This document shows, piece by piece, positions 49,309 through 62,382 of a stretch of 64,000 bases of DNA. The translations under genes were made by a program, and so were the position numbers. Every line of letters starts with the position of its first letter. Position 1 is the first letter of the stretch. The stretch is from positions 62,001 to 126,000 of the forward strand of contig JAKSXM010000276.1 of the NCBI GenBank assembly GCA_022575985.1. The letters run 5' to 3'. The DNA comes from Anagrus nilaparvatae. Lineage: Eukaryota > Arthropoda > Insecta > Hymenoptera > Mymaridae. The notes under the pieces are model-generated. The model had not been told where the DNA came from, did no database searches, and saw only the letters and a program-made list of their open reading frames with translations.

Positions 49309-52300
49309 TTAATACTACAGTAATTATTAACTCAAACTAAAAATTAAAATATAAGAATAAAGTCACCATAAGAATTTAATATAGAAAGTTCTTGTTAAAA
49401 AAGTACCTTGAAAATTTTCGGATTAAATTATCAATGCTCATAATTTAAAAAAAATATTATTATCAACGAAAAAATCTTTTTTATTTTAAATGAAAGTCCT
49501 GAAAAATCACATGCTTATTTAAATAAAACATTTTTACGTAACATTTACTTAAAAAATCCTTGACAAAATTTACAGAAAAAAAAAGAAAAAAGAATTTTGT
49601 GCATATTAAAAGATAAAATTAATCAAGACTTTAAAAAAGAAAATGCAATATTAAAAAAAAAGGGAGGAGAGAAGGTCGCGCACGAACCGCACGCGTCGAA
49701 AGTGTATGTATAGAAAAGCCAATTACTTTGATAAATATGTTTCACCATTATGTGATATTTCATGATATTTTTATAGCGGATATTTTCTCTTGAGCTCGTT
49801 AAATTTTTTAACTCCCTTAGAAAAAAAAATAAAAATATTTTTCACGTTTTTTCTTCTTCTAAAAAAAAAAGGTTTGATTTTCCTTTATACTTAATTCTTT
49901 AAAAAACATTCGATAATATTTGTTTTAGTAAGAAATTGTTACTGTAAAAAGTAAAACAAAGAAAAGATCAATTTTGTACCGTAAAGTCGTATTATTCGAT
50001 TAGGTATGTTATTAATATTTGTTTTCAGGGTACAAATAAAGAAAAATTTTTTTTTTTAATGTTTTTATTAAAGTTTTGCTACGTATACCCATTTTTTTAA
50101 AACGAAATAATTGATTGTTTACTTATAAATTGATACGTGCTATCGAGAGATGGAAAATATAATGACTATTTTTTTTTTAATAATAATAACAATTTTTCGC
50201 TTGAGTAAAGCCATTAAAATTTCTAACATATTATGAAGGTAAGTGCACTATGTAATTATTAATTTTTTTTTATTGGCTTGTTTGTGCTGTAGGTTTTTCT
50301 AGCTGGGATCTCCTACAAAGACACTATTATGTTGTTATCTGGTGAATTTTAACGGTATTTTATTGGATGTTTTATTATTGTTGGATAAGGGATTTTAAGG
50401 GGTTTAATTTTTTTTGGGAATTCAAAGGTTGGATTAGGATTCGGTTTTTGGGGCACATTGGGTAAAATTTTTTGAAAAAGTTAGTCAAAAATTTTTGATG
50501 AGTCTTTTAAAAATTATTTAAGAAAGAAAAATTTCATTTGGTAAAATGACTGTGAAATAAATGATTTTAATCGGGCTTTTAAATATAAAGATTCAAAACA
50601 CTTTAAAATTGGGGTAAATAAGTGAAAAAATGAAGCCGAATAAAAATCATCACACTCCTGGACTTAAAATAAATCCGATTGCAGGTAACGGAATTTTGCT
50701 CTCTTGGTTAAAATTTTCTATTAGAATAAGAGTTCATTACATAATAAAGAATCTATTTTTAATAATCTTGGGCACAAAATTGTTCATTTCATAAACATTT
50801 GTGGGTGTGGTATTAATAAAGCTCTTAAATTTCTACTAAACAAAATATAAACAAACTAAAAAAACCTAACATCATCAAAACTCACAAGCTTCATTAAACA
50901 ATTATTTAAATTAAAAATAATTTACTGACATTTCCTATACCATATAATTATAAACTCAAGAGTATATAAATACAAAAAACTGTTGAAAAAATGTTAATTT
51001 ATTTCCACAACACATTCAGAAAACAACAATAAAATCTTAATTATTTTCTACATAAAAAAAAGGAAAAAGGAAAAATACTCATAGTCTATGTGAAATAAAG
51101 ATAAAACGTCACATATAATTACATATTACATACAAGATAATTATTACAAATGATGAAGAAAACAATTACACTAGTAGTAACTAACTACCATACACACAAT
51201 CTACAGCTATTAATTGTGAATGCAGCATGATTAAAAATGTCTATTTTATATTACTTATTGACGGTATCTTATTAATAAAAATACTATTTATTTATCTATT
51301 TTTCTTACAAGACATTTATATGTCAGGATATATTGATTTTAATTTGTCTGTTTAAGAAAATTAAATATACATAAATTGCAATTTAATTATATTTTTTAAT
51401 CTTTTAAGAAAGATTTATATTTTTATGTCTTTAATTAAATATCAATTAATAATTTTGATAAGTGTTTTCTTTATAAATTGAAAAATTGTTATTTTTTTTT
51501 TATTATTTTTTTTACTTTAAAAATCTATTAGTAATTTAAGCTATTTTGATTAGATATTTATATAGCGGAATTATTTTATATTTCCCACGAAGCTTCGATC
51601 ATGTGTAAGTTCATTTTCACGCTCGTATCGGATTTCTTTTTATGTTTAGTACCTGATGTACGTGCGTTTAATAATTTTTATTGGAAATTGAATCTTCAGT
51701 GTATTCTTTTAGGTATTTAATAGGATTTTTATATGGTGTCCGAAAATTAGTAATGCATTTTCAGAATGCGAGTCAAGAGTTTTCGGATAAAAATTGTTAT
51801 TTTACTATTTTTGATAAAATTATGAAAAAGTTTAAAATAGATGTGTGTGTGGTTATCCGAAGTTTGGGTTGGGTACCTGAAAGTTTGGGCTTTTTTCAAA
51901 TAGGGTTGGGTTGGATCAAATTTTGGGTAAGATCCGAAATTTAATTTTTTGAAAAAGGTCTGCAAGTACAGAGTGAATAGAAAATTTTTCTGGCTGAAAA
52001 CTCAAAAAAATAAAAACAAAACAAATTTCCGGATCGGGTTCAACGATAGTTGTAAATTCACAATTTTTTTTACGAATTATGAAATTTATAATGAATTTAA
52101 AATTGTATTTCAAAAATTTATTTTTTGAATTTGATGTGGCTTGGGGTATTATTTTTTTTTTGGCCAAGCACCGTCTACAATACGTGCTTTATAGCCACTG
52201 ATAAGGAAAATAATATTTCAAATTTCATTGATTTGACCATTATTATAGTCCGAAATTACCGATAATTGTAAATCAATAAAAAAAATAAACATTCAAGAAC

Positions 52301-53317
52301 AAAATAGCGATTAAAAAAAAAATTTTATGATTATATCCAAGTTCCAAAATTATTAAATACTTCAAAGCCCAAATTTCTCTTTAAATTATAATTAATTCTT
52401 TAAAAAACCGAAACATAAAAATAAATAAATACAAGTATTAAATAAAATAAACATTAATAATTAAAATAAAAAAATTTTTTTTACGTAGGACGAAAGTGTT
52501 TAAACCTATATGATTTAGTTCGAATTTAACATATTTAATCAAGGATATAATAGCTAATACATATAATAATAGAATGCTTACGAGATATCGTACATATTTA
52601 TTTGTGTGGGATGTATTATTTATAATGCGTAGGTTGGTTTTTGATATAAATTTTTTTTTTTATTTTTTATGAAATTTTTTAATACATATGAGTAATTTTT
52701 ATCTTTTATTAATATTTTATTGTCATTTATAATCTTCTGTACTTATAAATATTCAAAATTTATATATAAAATACGGAGCTTGATTTTTATATTAATCTGT
52801 AACTTTTTATTACTTAATAATTATTTAGTATTCAATAATCAATTAATTAAAAAATAAATAATCATTATTTTATATTAGGTACAAGGTCAATTAATAGAAT
52901 AAGTTAAGTACACTTATTAGGTATTTATGATACAATTTACTTTTTTTAATTTAAGTTTTTATCTACGCTTAATAAAGTAATTAAAACTTTCTATGTAACT
53001 CATATGTTTCATCAAATTTAATGATCATTATTTTTTTTATATTTCATAATTACTATGCATTATATGTTTTATGTTATTTTAATGCTTGATCTGGTATTTT
53101 TTAAAAGTGAATTTAAAATTTTTTATACTTTAAATGCTACATGGTAGGCGGAATGCGCCTTAAAAATTTGTTCCTTTAAAAAATCATTAGCATATTTTTT
53201 CTAGACATTTTTGAATTTTTAAAAATTTTATCAAATTATGGAACATTAATTTGTTAACTAATAAACAATTTTGACCATAGGCTACCTCCGTATAAGTATA
53301 GTGATTTGGCCCCTGGA

Positions 53318-53438
53318 ACCAAACCTAACCTAAGTAGTAGCATCCGAAAAGTTATCAAAAAAATCACTGATTCGCTGATAACCAAACCTAACCTAAGTAT
53401 AGTAGCATCCGAAAAGTTATCAAAAAAATCACTGATTC
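53318..53438. repeat. tandem duplication, 63-bp unit
   Basis: Copy 1 from 53318, copy 2 from 53381, both starting ACCAAACCTAACCTAAGTA and containing GCATCCGAAAAGTTATC. Nearly identical apart from a 3-bp TAG/ATAGTAG difference, so the duplication is recent compared with other repeats here. Confidence 0.8.
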
Positions 53439-54419
53439 CCGTTGAATTAGATCTCTATGCCACGACAGACCTCTGACAACCCAAAAAACAAACGTTTTTT
53501 TTGAGATTTTCTAGATTTTATTTAATTTCTCCGACAGTTCTCCGACCCATAAACAGATAAAATACTCTGTTCATAGACTGGAAAACTTAACATTTTACTA
53601 ATTTTCAAGAAAAAATTTTTTGGTGGCCTTTAGGGCCTCTTTAAGTAAAGCAATAAGTATAAGAAATTATAATTTATAATTATTTTATATTTATTGTATT
53701 CTATATAATTAATTAACATATAATCGAACAAAAAATTTATTGTAAGGAAGATTTATTGATGCCTTTCAGTACGTGATTGTCAACTACCAATCTCTGACAA
53801 TAATATTTAAATTAACAAATTTTATATAGTTATACATGTTTAAATATAAATTTCATTTTGCATAAAAATGATCTACAGTATCAAAATTAGTCTTATACAT
53901 AAAAAAAAAATAAAAACAAAATATTTTTTGCAATTCCTAATGCATAACAAAGAATGTGATCAAAATAAATATAAATGTTAAAATAAACCCCCTGTAGTTT
54001 TATAAATTTCGACAAGAAACTTAATAAACCGTATAACAAAATACATGACTTCGTTTTTTTTTTTTTCAAAAATAAAAAATTAAATAATCAAAAGGTGTTA
54101 TAATGTATACCCCAAGGTTAAATTTAATATATTTATATTAGTCAAATAATATTATATATAAAGTTTGACAGAAATATAATACAGAAAAAAACGTTTATAT
54201 TATTTTGCAATCTTTTTTATCTATAAAAAAAAGGTATTTGTATGCATATAGAAACTTCAAATTGATGTGTTGATTGTTCTATGTGATTTATGTGTTTTAT
54301 AGGTTATGTATTCGATTTATTCTATTCCCTTTTTCTTTTATTTTTGTCAAAAGAGATTATTGTATTCTTAAAACTGATATTTTTTTAGTGTTAAACAACG
54401 TAAAAATAATTTTATGTTT

Positions 54420-54440
54420 AGTCTGAGTTTAGCTCAGACT
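54420..54440. repeat. perfect hairpin AGTCTGAG-TTTAG-CTCAGACT
   Basis: 8-bp perfect inverted stem with a 5-nt loop. Related half-worn copies at 61782 and 61873. Confidence 0.6.
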
Positions 54441-54521
54441 AAGCTTGTGTAAATAAAATCTTAAATTAATTGATCTGTTGAATTTTTTGGATAAATGTAT
54501 TCAATTTAAAGAAAATATTAG

Positions 54522-54546
54522 TTTATCCGGCTCGAAGGACCAAATT
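54522..54546. repeat. dispersed motif, copy 2 (inverted)
   Basis: TTTATCCGGCTCGAAGGACC, the complement of the motif at 22267-22290 with one change. Confidence 0.45.
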
Positions 54547-57238
54547 TCAAAAAATTTCAAAAATCAACTGAATTCTCGTAAATTCCAGTAGTTGAAATTT
54601 CCTTGACTTAAAAAAATTTAGCAATAAATACTTCGTTTTTAGTATCAGTAAATAAAAATTTTCTTGCACATAATTTGTGCTTATAAAAATGAGTTTTATT
54701 TTTTTCATCAGCCAATTTTTATTTATAGTTCTCTATCCATCAAAATAATAAAAAATAAAATAAAAAATTACAGAGTTATTTGTAATTTTAAAAAAGAAAA
54801 TTTTTATAACATGTTATTATTTTTACACTTTATATTACACAGAATCCTATAAGGACTCCCGCCTTGAAAAAAGGGAAATAAAAATTCCATCGATAATGAA
54901 AGTACTTTTATAACAATTTTACATCCTTTCATATTATTTTTTGATTTTATAAATTGAACTTATCAGAAATCAAATTTATATATTTTCATTGCTTTGGTAT
55001 TTCTTAATTATTTTTAATATACAAAAATTGTAGTTCGAACGCAAGAAGTATTTTAAAAATACTATTCTTTTTTTCAAAATTTTGATTGAAAATAATTTTC
55101 TCTTTTTACTTCAAACCTTGAGTAAAGTTAAAATTGTACATGTTTTTCAATGTTTTCAAATACCAAAACAACAAAACGTTTGCATATTTAATAAAGAAAA
55201 AAAACATAATTTCGTAAGCTTAATAAAGTATTTAAATAATTGCTACTTTAAATTTATTTCAAAACTTTAAAAAAAATTAAGAGTGGGATTAATAAACCTT
55301 GAATATTCATAAAAACGTTTTTCATTGTTTTATTATTTCAATAAACTAAATTTCACATAGAATTATTTAAATTTCATTTTATTATTTTTGCGTACATTAA
55401 TTTTTTGAAAAATTGTCAAATTGAATTAAAATTAAAAAAATTTGTATTACACGTACCGTTAAAATTGAATAATGCATAAATATTTTAATAAAATTTGTTG
55501 AAGTAAAAAATATCAAAATAATAAAAATTTTTGATCATTTTTTTGGTACTGATGTTATCAAATATTTGCTTTCATATATACATAAATTTAAAAATATATC
55601 TAGAGACTCATCTTTGATAGATTTTGTCATATGTCATTAATATTTCGTTTAAAATAAAATGATATTTGCATTCAATAATCTAGTAATATCGTAAAATACA
55701 AGTTTTTTATATTAGTATTTGTAAATTATCCATCAATAAAATTGGATATTTCAGGTATAAAAGTTAATCGATTGGAAAAATTGATATTTTTTTGTAATTT
55801 AAATACCGAAAAATAATAGTGTAATCAGATCTACAGTATATTTTTAACAAGTAATATTTACCAAAAAAAAAAATTTATTTTGGTAGTAAAAACAGTGAAA
55901 AAAACGAATTTTTGGTGATTTCAATGCTCGTATATAAAGATAAATAGTTGAAAATCTAGAGTAAATATAAATTCTGAACTTTGCGAGTGATTTTAATGCT
56001 TGTAAAACAGTATTAAAAAATAAAGTATCAAAGTCAATGCGCATGATCATCATAATCTATACTACTTCTACAATATATCTCACCTTATTTGGCAAGTAAT
56101 ATTATAGGTTAGAAAACATATTATATCCTGCAAGTTTAATGATGCATATTAACATAATATTTAAGCCTTTTCTTAAGTATGTGTAAAAATTACTAATTTT
56201 TTTTTTCATTCAATCATTGATCCTTAAAGAAATTTATCATGTTTATTATAGAAAAAATATTGAAACATGGTGTGAAATTATCATAAACCTTTTTTTCACT
56301 AGAGTTCATTTTTCTACATATTTATTTTTTTGTTTAATATGTATTTGTTGAAAATAAAAAAAAATATAAGAGAAACACAAATATGTTAAAACCTTGGTAT
56401 CTTACGTGTATCCATGAACTCAAGATACTTTACGATTATTGCAAAGCGCATCTATCCAAACTGATTTATTGAAATTGCTTTTGTCGTTTTCGATATTTTT
56501 TTAAGTTGTTGTATAATGTTTTTAAAATTTATGCAGAAACAAAACTTCTATGGGTTTATATGTTTATTTTATTTTTATTTTTATAGCAGATCTGTTTTTT
56601 AGGTTAGAATTTGTATATTTACGGTTGTTTTTAGTTCCTTATAAATTAAAAAAAAAATTTTATGCTTTCTTTGCTATATAATATTAAATATTATACGTAG
56701 AAATTTATTAAATTTATTATATTAGTTTAAATTGAGTTGTCAAATAATTCAAATATTTAGCTTATGAAATATTTCATTTTTTAAGTTACTTTTTAATTTA
56801 TTCAATATCATAGTAACTTTTTTAAAGCAGAATTCAGTCAATTTTAACTATATACGTGAAATAAAAATTTATTTCGTTTCAAATAATATTTTCTCGAAAT
56901 AGAAAAGCACTTTCAAGCATATAAGTCAAACAATGAATTATGTAAAAAATAATTTAATTCTTGGACTCCTTAGGGTTAATAATAATATGCTTAGGCTTAG
57001 ATCATAATGTAATAATTAATATAGTCTTTGGCTAATTTATATAAATTACAGCACGTTTTTCTCATAAAAGGAAAACTCGGTAACAATTCAATTTACCTAC
57101 TTCAAACCCCACAAATTTATTGGGAAAAAATTATTATAAGGTAGCTTACACATTCCAAATATTTCGTAAAGTTTATTTAAATATTTCAGTTAATTGATTT
57201 AAGAAAATTTTGATATACTATTCATGCTTACGAACGGC

Positions 57239-57282
57239 TCTTATATAATATCATAAAGTCATTTCATTTGCGAGAAAAAAAT
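57239..57282. repeat. short hairpin-motif repeat, member 4
   Basis: CTTATATAATATC lead and CATTTGCGAGAAAAAAATTA; closest to member 1 at 24765. Confidence 0.35.
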
Positions 57283-58589
57283 TATATCCAAGACACTACC
57301 TATTATACTAGAGGCTTATTTCCGTACATTAATAAATGTTTATAAAAACCAGAAATTTACAATATGCGCATGTCAAAAAATTTTAATTAAGGATTTTAGA
57401 AAAAATAAACGAATAGTAAAGACAACTTAATTTTAATTGTATTTAATTCAAGTTTAATTCACGTTTTAATAATTCTTTATCCAAAATTACAAAATACCCG
57501 ACATTTCATTCTCAAATTACACTTTAATTGACTTCCTTAAAATTCTCAGTAACCTAATCACTAATTTCACAAACAACTTGTAACATTTATTTCGCTAAGT
57601 AGCTAAAAAAACTCGTACATTAATTATTCAAAAGATAACAACGAATAAAAAAGAAAGTTTTCCAAGAAATTTTTCATCATAACAGAGAGTAAAGATTAAT
57701 TTTAATAATTACATATATTAATTTTCCTGTATTATATAATAAAATGTGATAATTACACGAACAAGTAAATAATAACATAGGCGTACAAAAAGAAAACAGA
57801 TTCGCATAATATTTTATTAAATCAAAAAAACAGTTAAATGTATAATTTTTTCTTCTAAAAATAAAAATATAGATAATAATTTTTCCGTTAAATAAGAATA
57901 AAAAAATTTTTTTTATATAAAATAAGTATATGTGTAAGGATAAAAATGTCTTGTATATATAGGAAGTAGTTTTATTAAAATATATTACATAATAATAGCA
58001 ATATCTTGTGATATAGTACTTGAAGAATTTTCACTCTCATGCATGGATATTATTGGAAATATTTTATTGAATTTTTTTTCGTATCAGTTGATATATTTAT
58101 ACCGTTACATTTTCTATCATTAAGTATATAATATGATATTATTTATTAGATTGGTATGGTTTTTAAAATTATTATTTTATTGATGGATAGGTATTGATTG
58201 TAATTTTTTTATATTATTATTGTTGGGTATTATTTTTAAATTGTATGAGATTATTATAAAGATAGTTTTAGTTATGTAATTAATGTTTATTATTATTTTT
58301 TAATTAATGATTTTTTAATGTATCTAAATTTAAGAAAATGTGTTTAGTTCCAGGTTAAAACGACGGACCAATTTTTTTTCTTAATGACTTATTTTAGGTT
58401 TTGGATTTACGATTTCACAAGAATTTTTTGAGAATATCATGTATCAGTTTTTGAAAATATGATTCCAATATATATTACATAGTGAAACGTATAGAATGAG
58501 TGTAGAAAATTCTGCGCTAGGTTTTACCCACGGGTTTTATGCCCGGGTAGGCAAAAATATTAATTTCGACCAAAAATTTTTCATTTTTT

Positions 58590-59070
58590 GAGATTTTGGG
58601 TTTCCAGGACTTATGACAGGAGTGTCTGCTACAAATACACCCCTTTTAGAAGTTGTTTTTGCTAATTTAAGGGTGAAATATTAATTGTTAATGAAAAAAT
58701 CCCCCAAATTCTTGATCAGCAATCCAAAAAACCCTTAAGGAGAACCCCTAATTTGGTCTCTCAAAGTGCGAAAATTGCGAATGCACCTGTTTTAATGGTT
58801 GTTTTTGCTAATTTAAGAATGAAATATTAATTATTCATGAAAAATTACCTCAAATTCTTGATCAGCGACCCACAAAACCCTCTTAGACCAATTCTTGGCT
58901 AAATCTAGAAACTCAGTTTGCTAATATATAAAAAAAAAACTTTTTGGGGTAGTTTTTGCAAAAAGAGTGTTCCGAAAATATATCCCGGAAAAGACCCTGA
59001 TTTTCGTGATCAGCGAGCCAAAAATTATGTAGTAGAGCAAATCTCATGTTGGCCAGTGAAAATACACCCT
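58590..59070. repeat. diverged tandem array, unit about 146-151 bp, three copies
   Basis: The phrase GTTTTTGCTAATTTAAG occurs at 58655 and 58801, with a weaker GTTTTTGCAAAAAG at 58952. Each copy goes on to GAAATATTAATT and TTCTTGATCAGC (third copy TTCGTGATCAGC) followed by a CC(C)A(C/A)AAAACC-type phrase. No coding function seen. Confidence 0.65.
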
Positions 59071-61966
59071 AAACCGCGATTTGACTGGAGTACTTTTGAA
59101 CTATGTTTTTCGACGATTAACAAATGTTTTTGCAAAGAATTAAATAAAAATTATTAAATTTAATTTTATGTCAAATTAATTTTAGATTCTTTCTTATCTT
59201 TCAAATTTTTTAGCTAACGACATTTTGGCATCACGAATTAAACATTTCGTCATGCTCTGTTTCTGATTATCTTTTAATCACCTTCGTCCTCATAATTTTT
59301 AAAGTATGTACATAATTATATATTTTTGTCAACTCCTTCAACAATAAATCTTTATGATTTCATACAATTATTTACACCTTTCCTATTTAAAATTAATCTT
59401 ATGTCATCTCCTGTAATTTTAAGTAAGAGCAAATCCTTCAATAAAAAAATTATTCACTGTGACGTTATTCAAAATTAACATGGTGGAAATGATAAATTTA
59501 TTTCAACAAAGTTAACATTAATATCGTTAAAAAAAAATGATTACTAATGAAGATAAATAATTGTAGGAAGTTATGCCTATTGAATCAAACAACTGCAATA
59601 GAGTATAGAAATTCTTCGCATCTTTCCACTCAGTTGATTTGAAAATTTCCTTCCTTCTATAACTTCAAAATAGCATCACGTTCTTGCAATTGAAGATATA
59701 CAAAATTACCTTGTTCAGAAAATTTTATAATAATTTTTTATTCAAAATCGACATCCCACAAGGTCATAAATTAATATCAAATTTATAAAAAATATTTTTT
59801 TATATACACAGCCTACAAAAAAAAGCAAATATTTACCTCATTTAATAAAAAACAACATAAGGTAAATGTAGGCTGATGATCTCACTAATTAAATTTAACT
59901 TTAATAATAATAATAATACAAAACTATATAAAGTAATAAAAAAACAAAGTGCTAACGAACTCTTATGATTCTATACATGGTCAATTTGATTTTATATTTT
60001 ATTTTGTAATTTATTATTACACATTATTATATAATACGGTTCATAATTATTAGGAATAATTTAAAAAAAATTTATTTATACATCCTAATCTTTTTTTTTC
60101 CTTTGCTTTATATTTATTTATTACATTTTTTTATTATTTAAGGTTATGTGTGTATAAGAGTAAGAAAAAAAAAAGATGATGATTATTTCCGGTTTTATTC
60201 TAGAAGTCATAGAGTGAAAAAAAAAATTATTGTTAAAATCACCAACCGAATCGAATGTAATCTTTTTTTTTTAATGTTTTTTTTTTTGCACAAAAAAATT
60301 ATGATTTTTTTTTAATTTATGTACCACTCTAATATATATTTATTTATTTATTAAAGGTCATCGATTTCTATATGGTTTTATCCTAGTTTATGTCCAGTGT
60401 GTATTAATTACTAAGTAAATTTAGTTAGCAAAAAGTTGGTGTTTGCTTAAGAAATATTTTTTTGTTGCGTTTTGTTACACACACGAGTTTAATTTATTTA
60501 TGACGGAGAGTCTCGCCTTGAAAATATTTTACATAAATTTCTTTTATTTTAGTGGCTTTTTACCACAAATTTTGTTTTTTTTTGTCAAATGTTGGTAATT
60601 ATGTGGGTCCATTATAAATTTTTAGTACTTTGCAGCTTTTTACACACACGAGAAAGTAAGAAGAGAGAGAATGTTTTTTTTAAAGTAAAAGTAATTTATA
60701 TATAAATTTAGGTCGTATTTTTTTCTTTAATTTTACTTTTTATTCAAATAATTTCTGCTTCTTGTTATTGATAATAATAATTGAAATAATATTTTTTTCT
60801 GCATCGGGTTTTTGATAAATTTTAAATAATAAATAAAGTTGTAATCAGTAAAAAAAAATGAGAGTAGTGCTACTTTTTTTTTTGAAATTTATGAGAATTT
60901 TTTTGTCCTTATTATTTTTTATCATATAAAGAAAATATTGGTTAGTGTTTTTTAAAATAATAAATAAATTTTTAAGATAACTAATTTAAATGTATAAAAT
61001 TGTGTTGAAAACATGAATTCTTAATTAAACTAATTAAAATTTAATTTCTTATCTATGGAAGTAAAGTTGTAGATTTGTTAAAGTCGATATTTCAATTTCA
61101 GGTAACTTAGAGGGGAAGAATCGAATATAAGCTTTACTTTTGTTTTTGTTAGTTTTAAAATGAATCAAAAAAATTGTTTTTTTTTTTTATTAATATTTTT
61201 ATGAACTTACCTAAAAATTTGAAATTTTGTCTCCCTAGTCTAATGGTCTACAGTACATCCATCAGAATATTTGATTTTTAGCAGCATTTGTTGATTTTTA
61301 TGAACATTTTGCTAAAACAAACCAAAAAAAATAAAATTTTAAAATAAATACCAAAAAAAAATAAATCCAAATTTCACTCAAACAAAACTTAATATTTTAA
61401 ACCTATATAAACAATTTTTAAAAGTTGATAACTAAAACAATTAAAAAATATCTTAAAATTTTAGATGAGTGAAAATAAATATATACTTTCTCTTATAAAA
61501 ATAAAAAAAATTTTTTAGTATTTGCTAAAAAAATATTAAACTTTTAATACATAACTACTTCTTAAAAAAAATAAAAAATAAAAAAAAGGCTACTACCATT
61601 TTTAGTATTGATATTTTTTCTATATATTTTGCAATATCAACACAGATATACTAACACATATATACTTTAATATTACTAATTAACTTTTGAATAAATTGTT
61701 TTTTAAGAAAGTTATGGTTTTTATTTTTATGGGACATTGTATTCTTAAAATTGGAATTTAACAAAGATGATAAAAATTGCTAGTCTGAGCGAAACTCAGG
61801 TTTAAATATAATTGTGGAAATAATATGTTTGATTTAGAATTTAATAGAAAAATTAAATATATAAAAATTTATTAGTCTGAGCGTAGTTCAGGCTTTATTA
61901 AAAAAAAAACCCTTTTGGTAAAATTTCATATATTGTTTTAATAAACGTGTTTGACCCTAAAAGATA
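59071..61966. other. Non-coding AT-rich stretch
   Basis: Homopolymer-rich, no supportable gene. Two AGTCTGAGC hairpin relics lie at 61782-61800 and 61873-61893. Confidence 0.6.
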
Positions 61967-62382
61967 CACTGTAAAAAGTATCTTAGATTTACAAAAAAAA
62001 TAGAATTTTTTCGAAAAATTAGTGTTCAAAAAATTTTGTAAATATTCTATAAAAATCGTAAATTTATTAAATTTAGTATATTATCGAAAAATATGAGAAT
62101 TTTCAATTTTTGTTTGTGATTTTACGAAAAAAGTTGTAAATTCAAGTATTTTTCGGAAATTTACAACTATTTTTTGAAAATTTTCGAAAAAAAAATTGTA
62201 ATTTATCAATTTTTCTTGCGAATACCTAAAAAAAATCGAGAATACTCTAATTTTTTGTTAAAATACTATATTTAGCAAATATACGATTTTTTTGAATATT
62301 TACAAATTTTTTCGAAAATTTACTAATTTTTCGAAAATATTTTAACTTTTTTGTTAATACTAGAAAGTTACTTTTTACAGTG
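61967..62382. mobile_element. TA-flanked MITE, about 416 bp
   Basis: Perfect 14-bp inverted ends CACTGTAAAAAGTA and TACTTTTTACAGTG, flanked on both sides by TA (61965-61966 and 62383-62384), as expected of a Tc1/mariner-type target duplication. Similarity between the ends extends inward about 80 bp with indels. Interior rich in TTTTCGAAAA phrases; no protein. Confidence 0.75.

Larger units (their letters stand above)
49309..58589. other. Non-coding AT-rich stretch
   Basis: No supportable gene. Contains a CpG-dense 30-bp patch at 49675-49705, a tandem duplication at 53318-53438, a palindrome at 54420-54440 and a hairpin motif at 57239-57282. Near 51850-52045, GGTTGGGT/CGGGTT phrases look like degraded repeat. 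Confidence 0.55.

Noticed and set aside
53318..53395. CCTAA repeats as a telomere-like (TTAGG) tract
   Set aside because: Only two units in each copy; explained by the tandem duplication.
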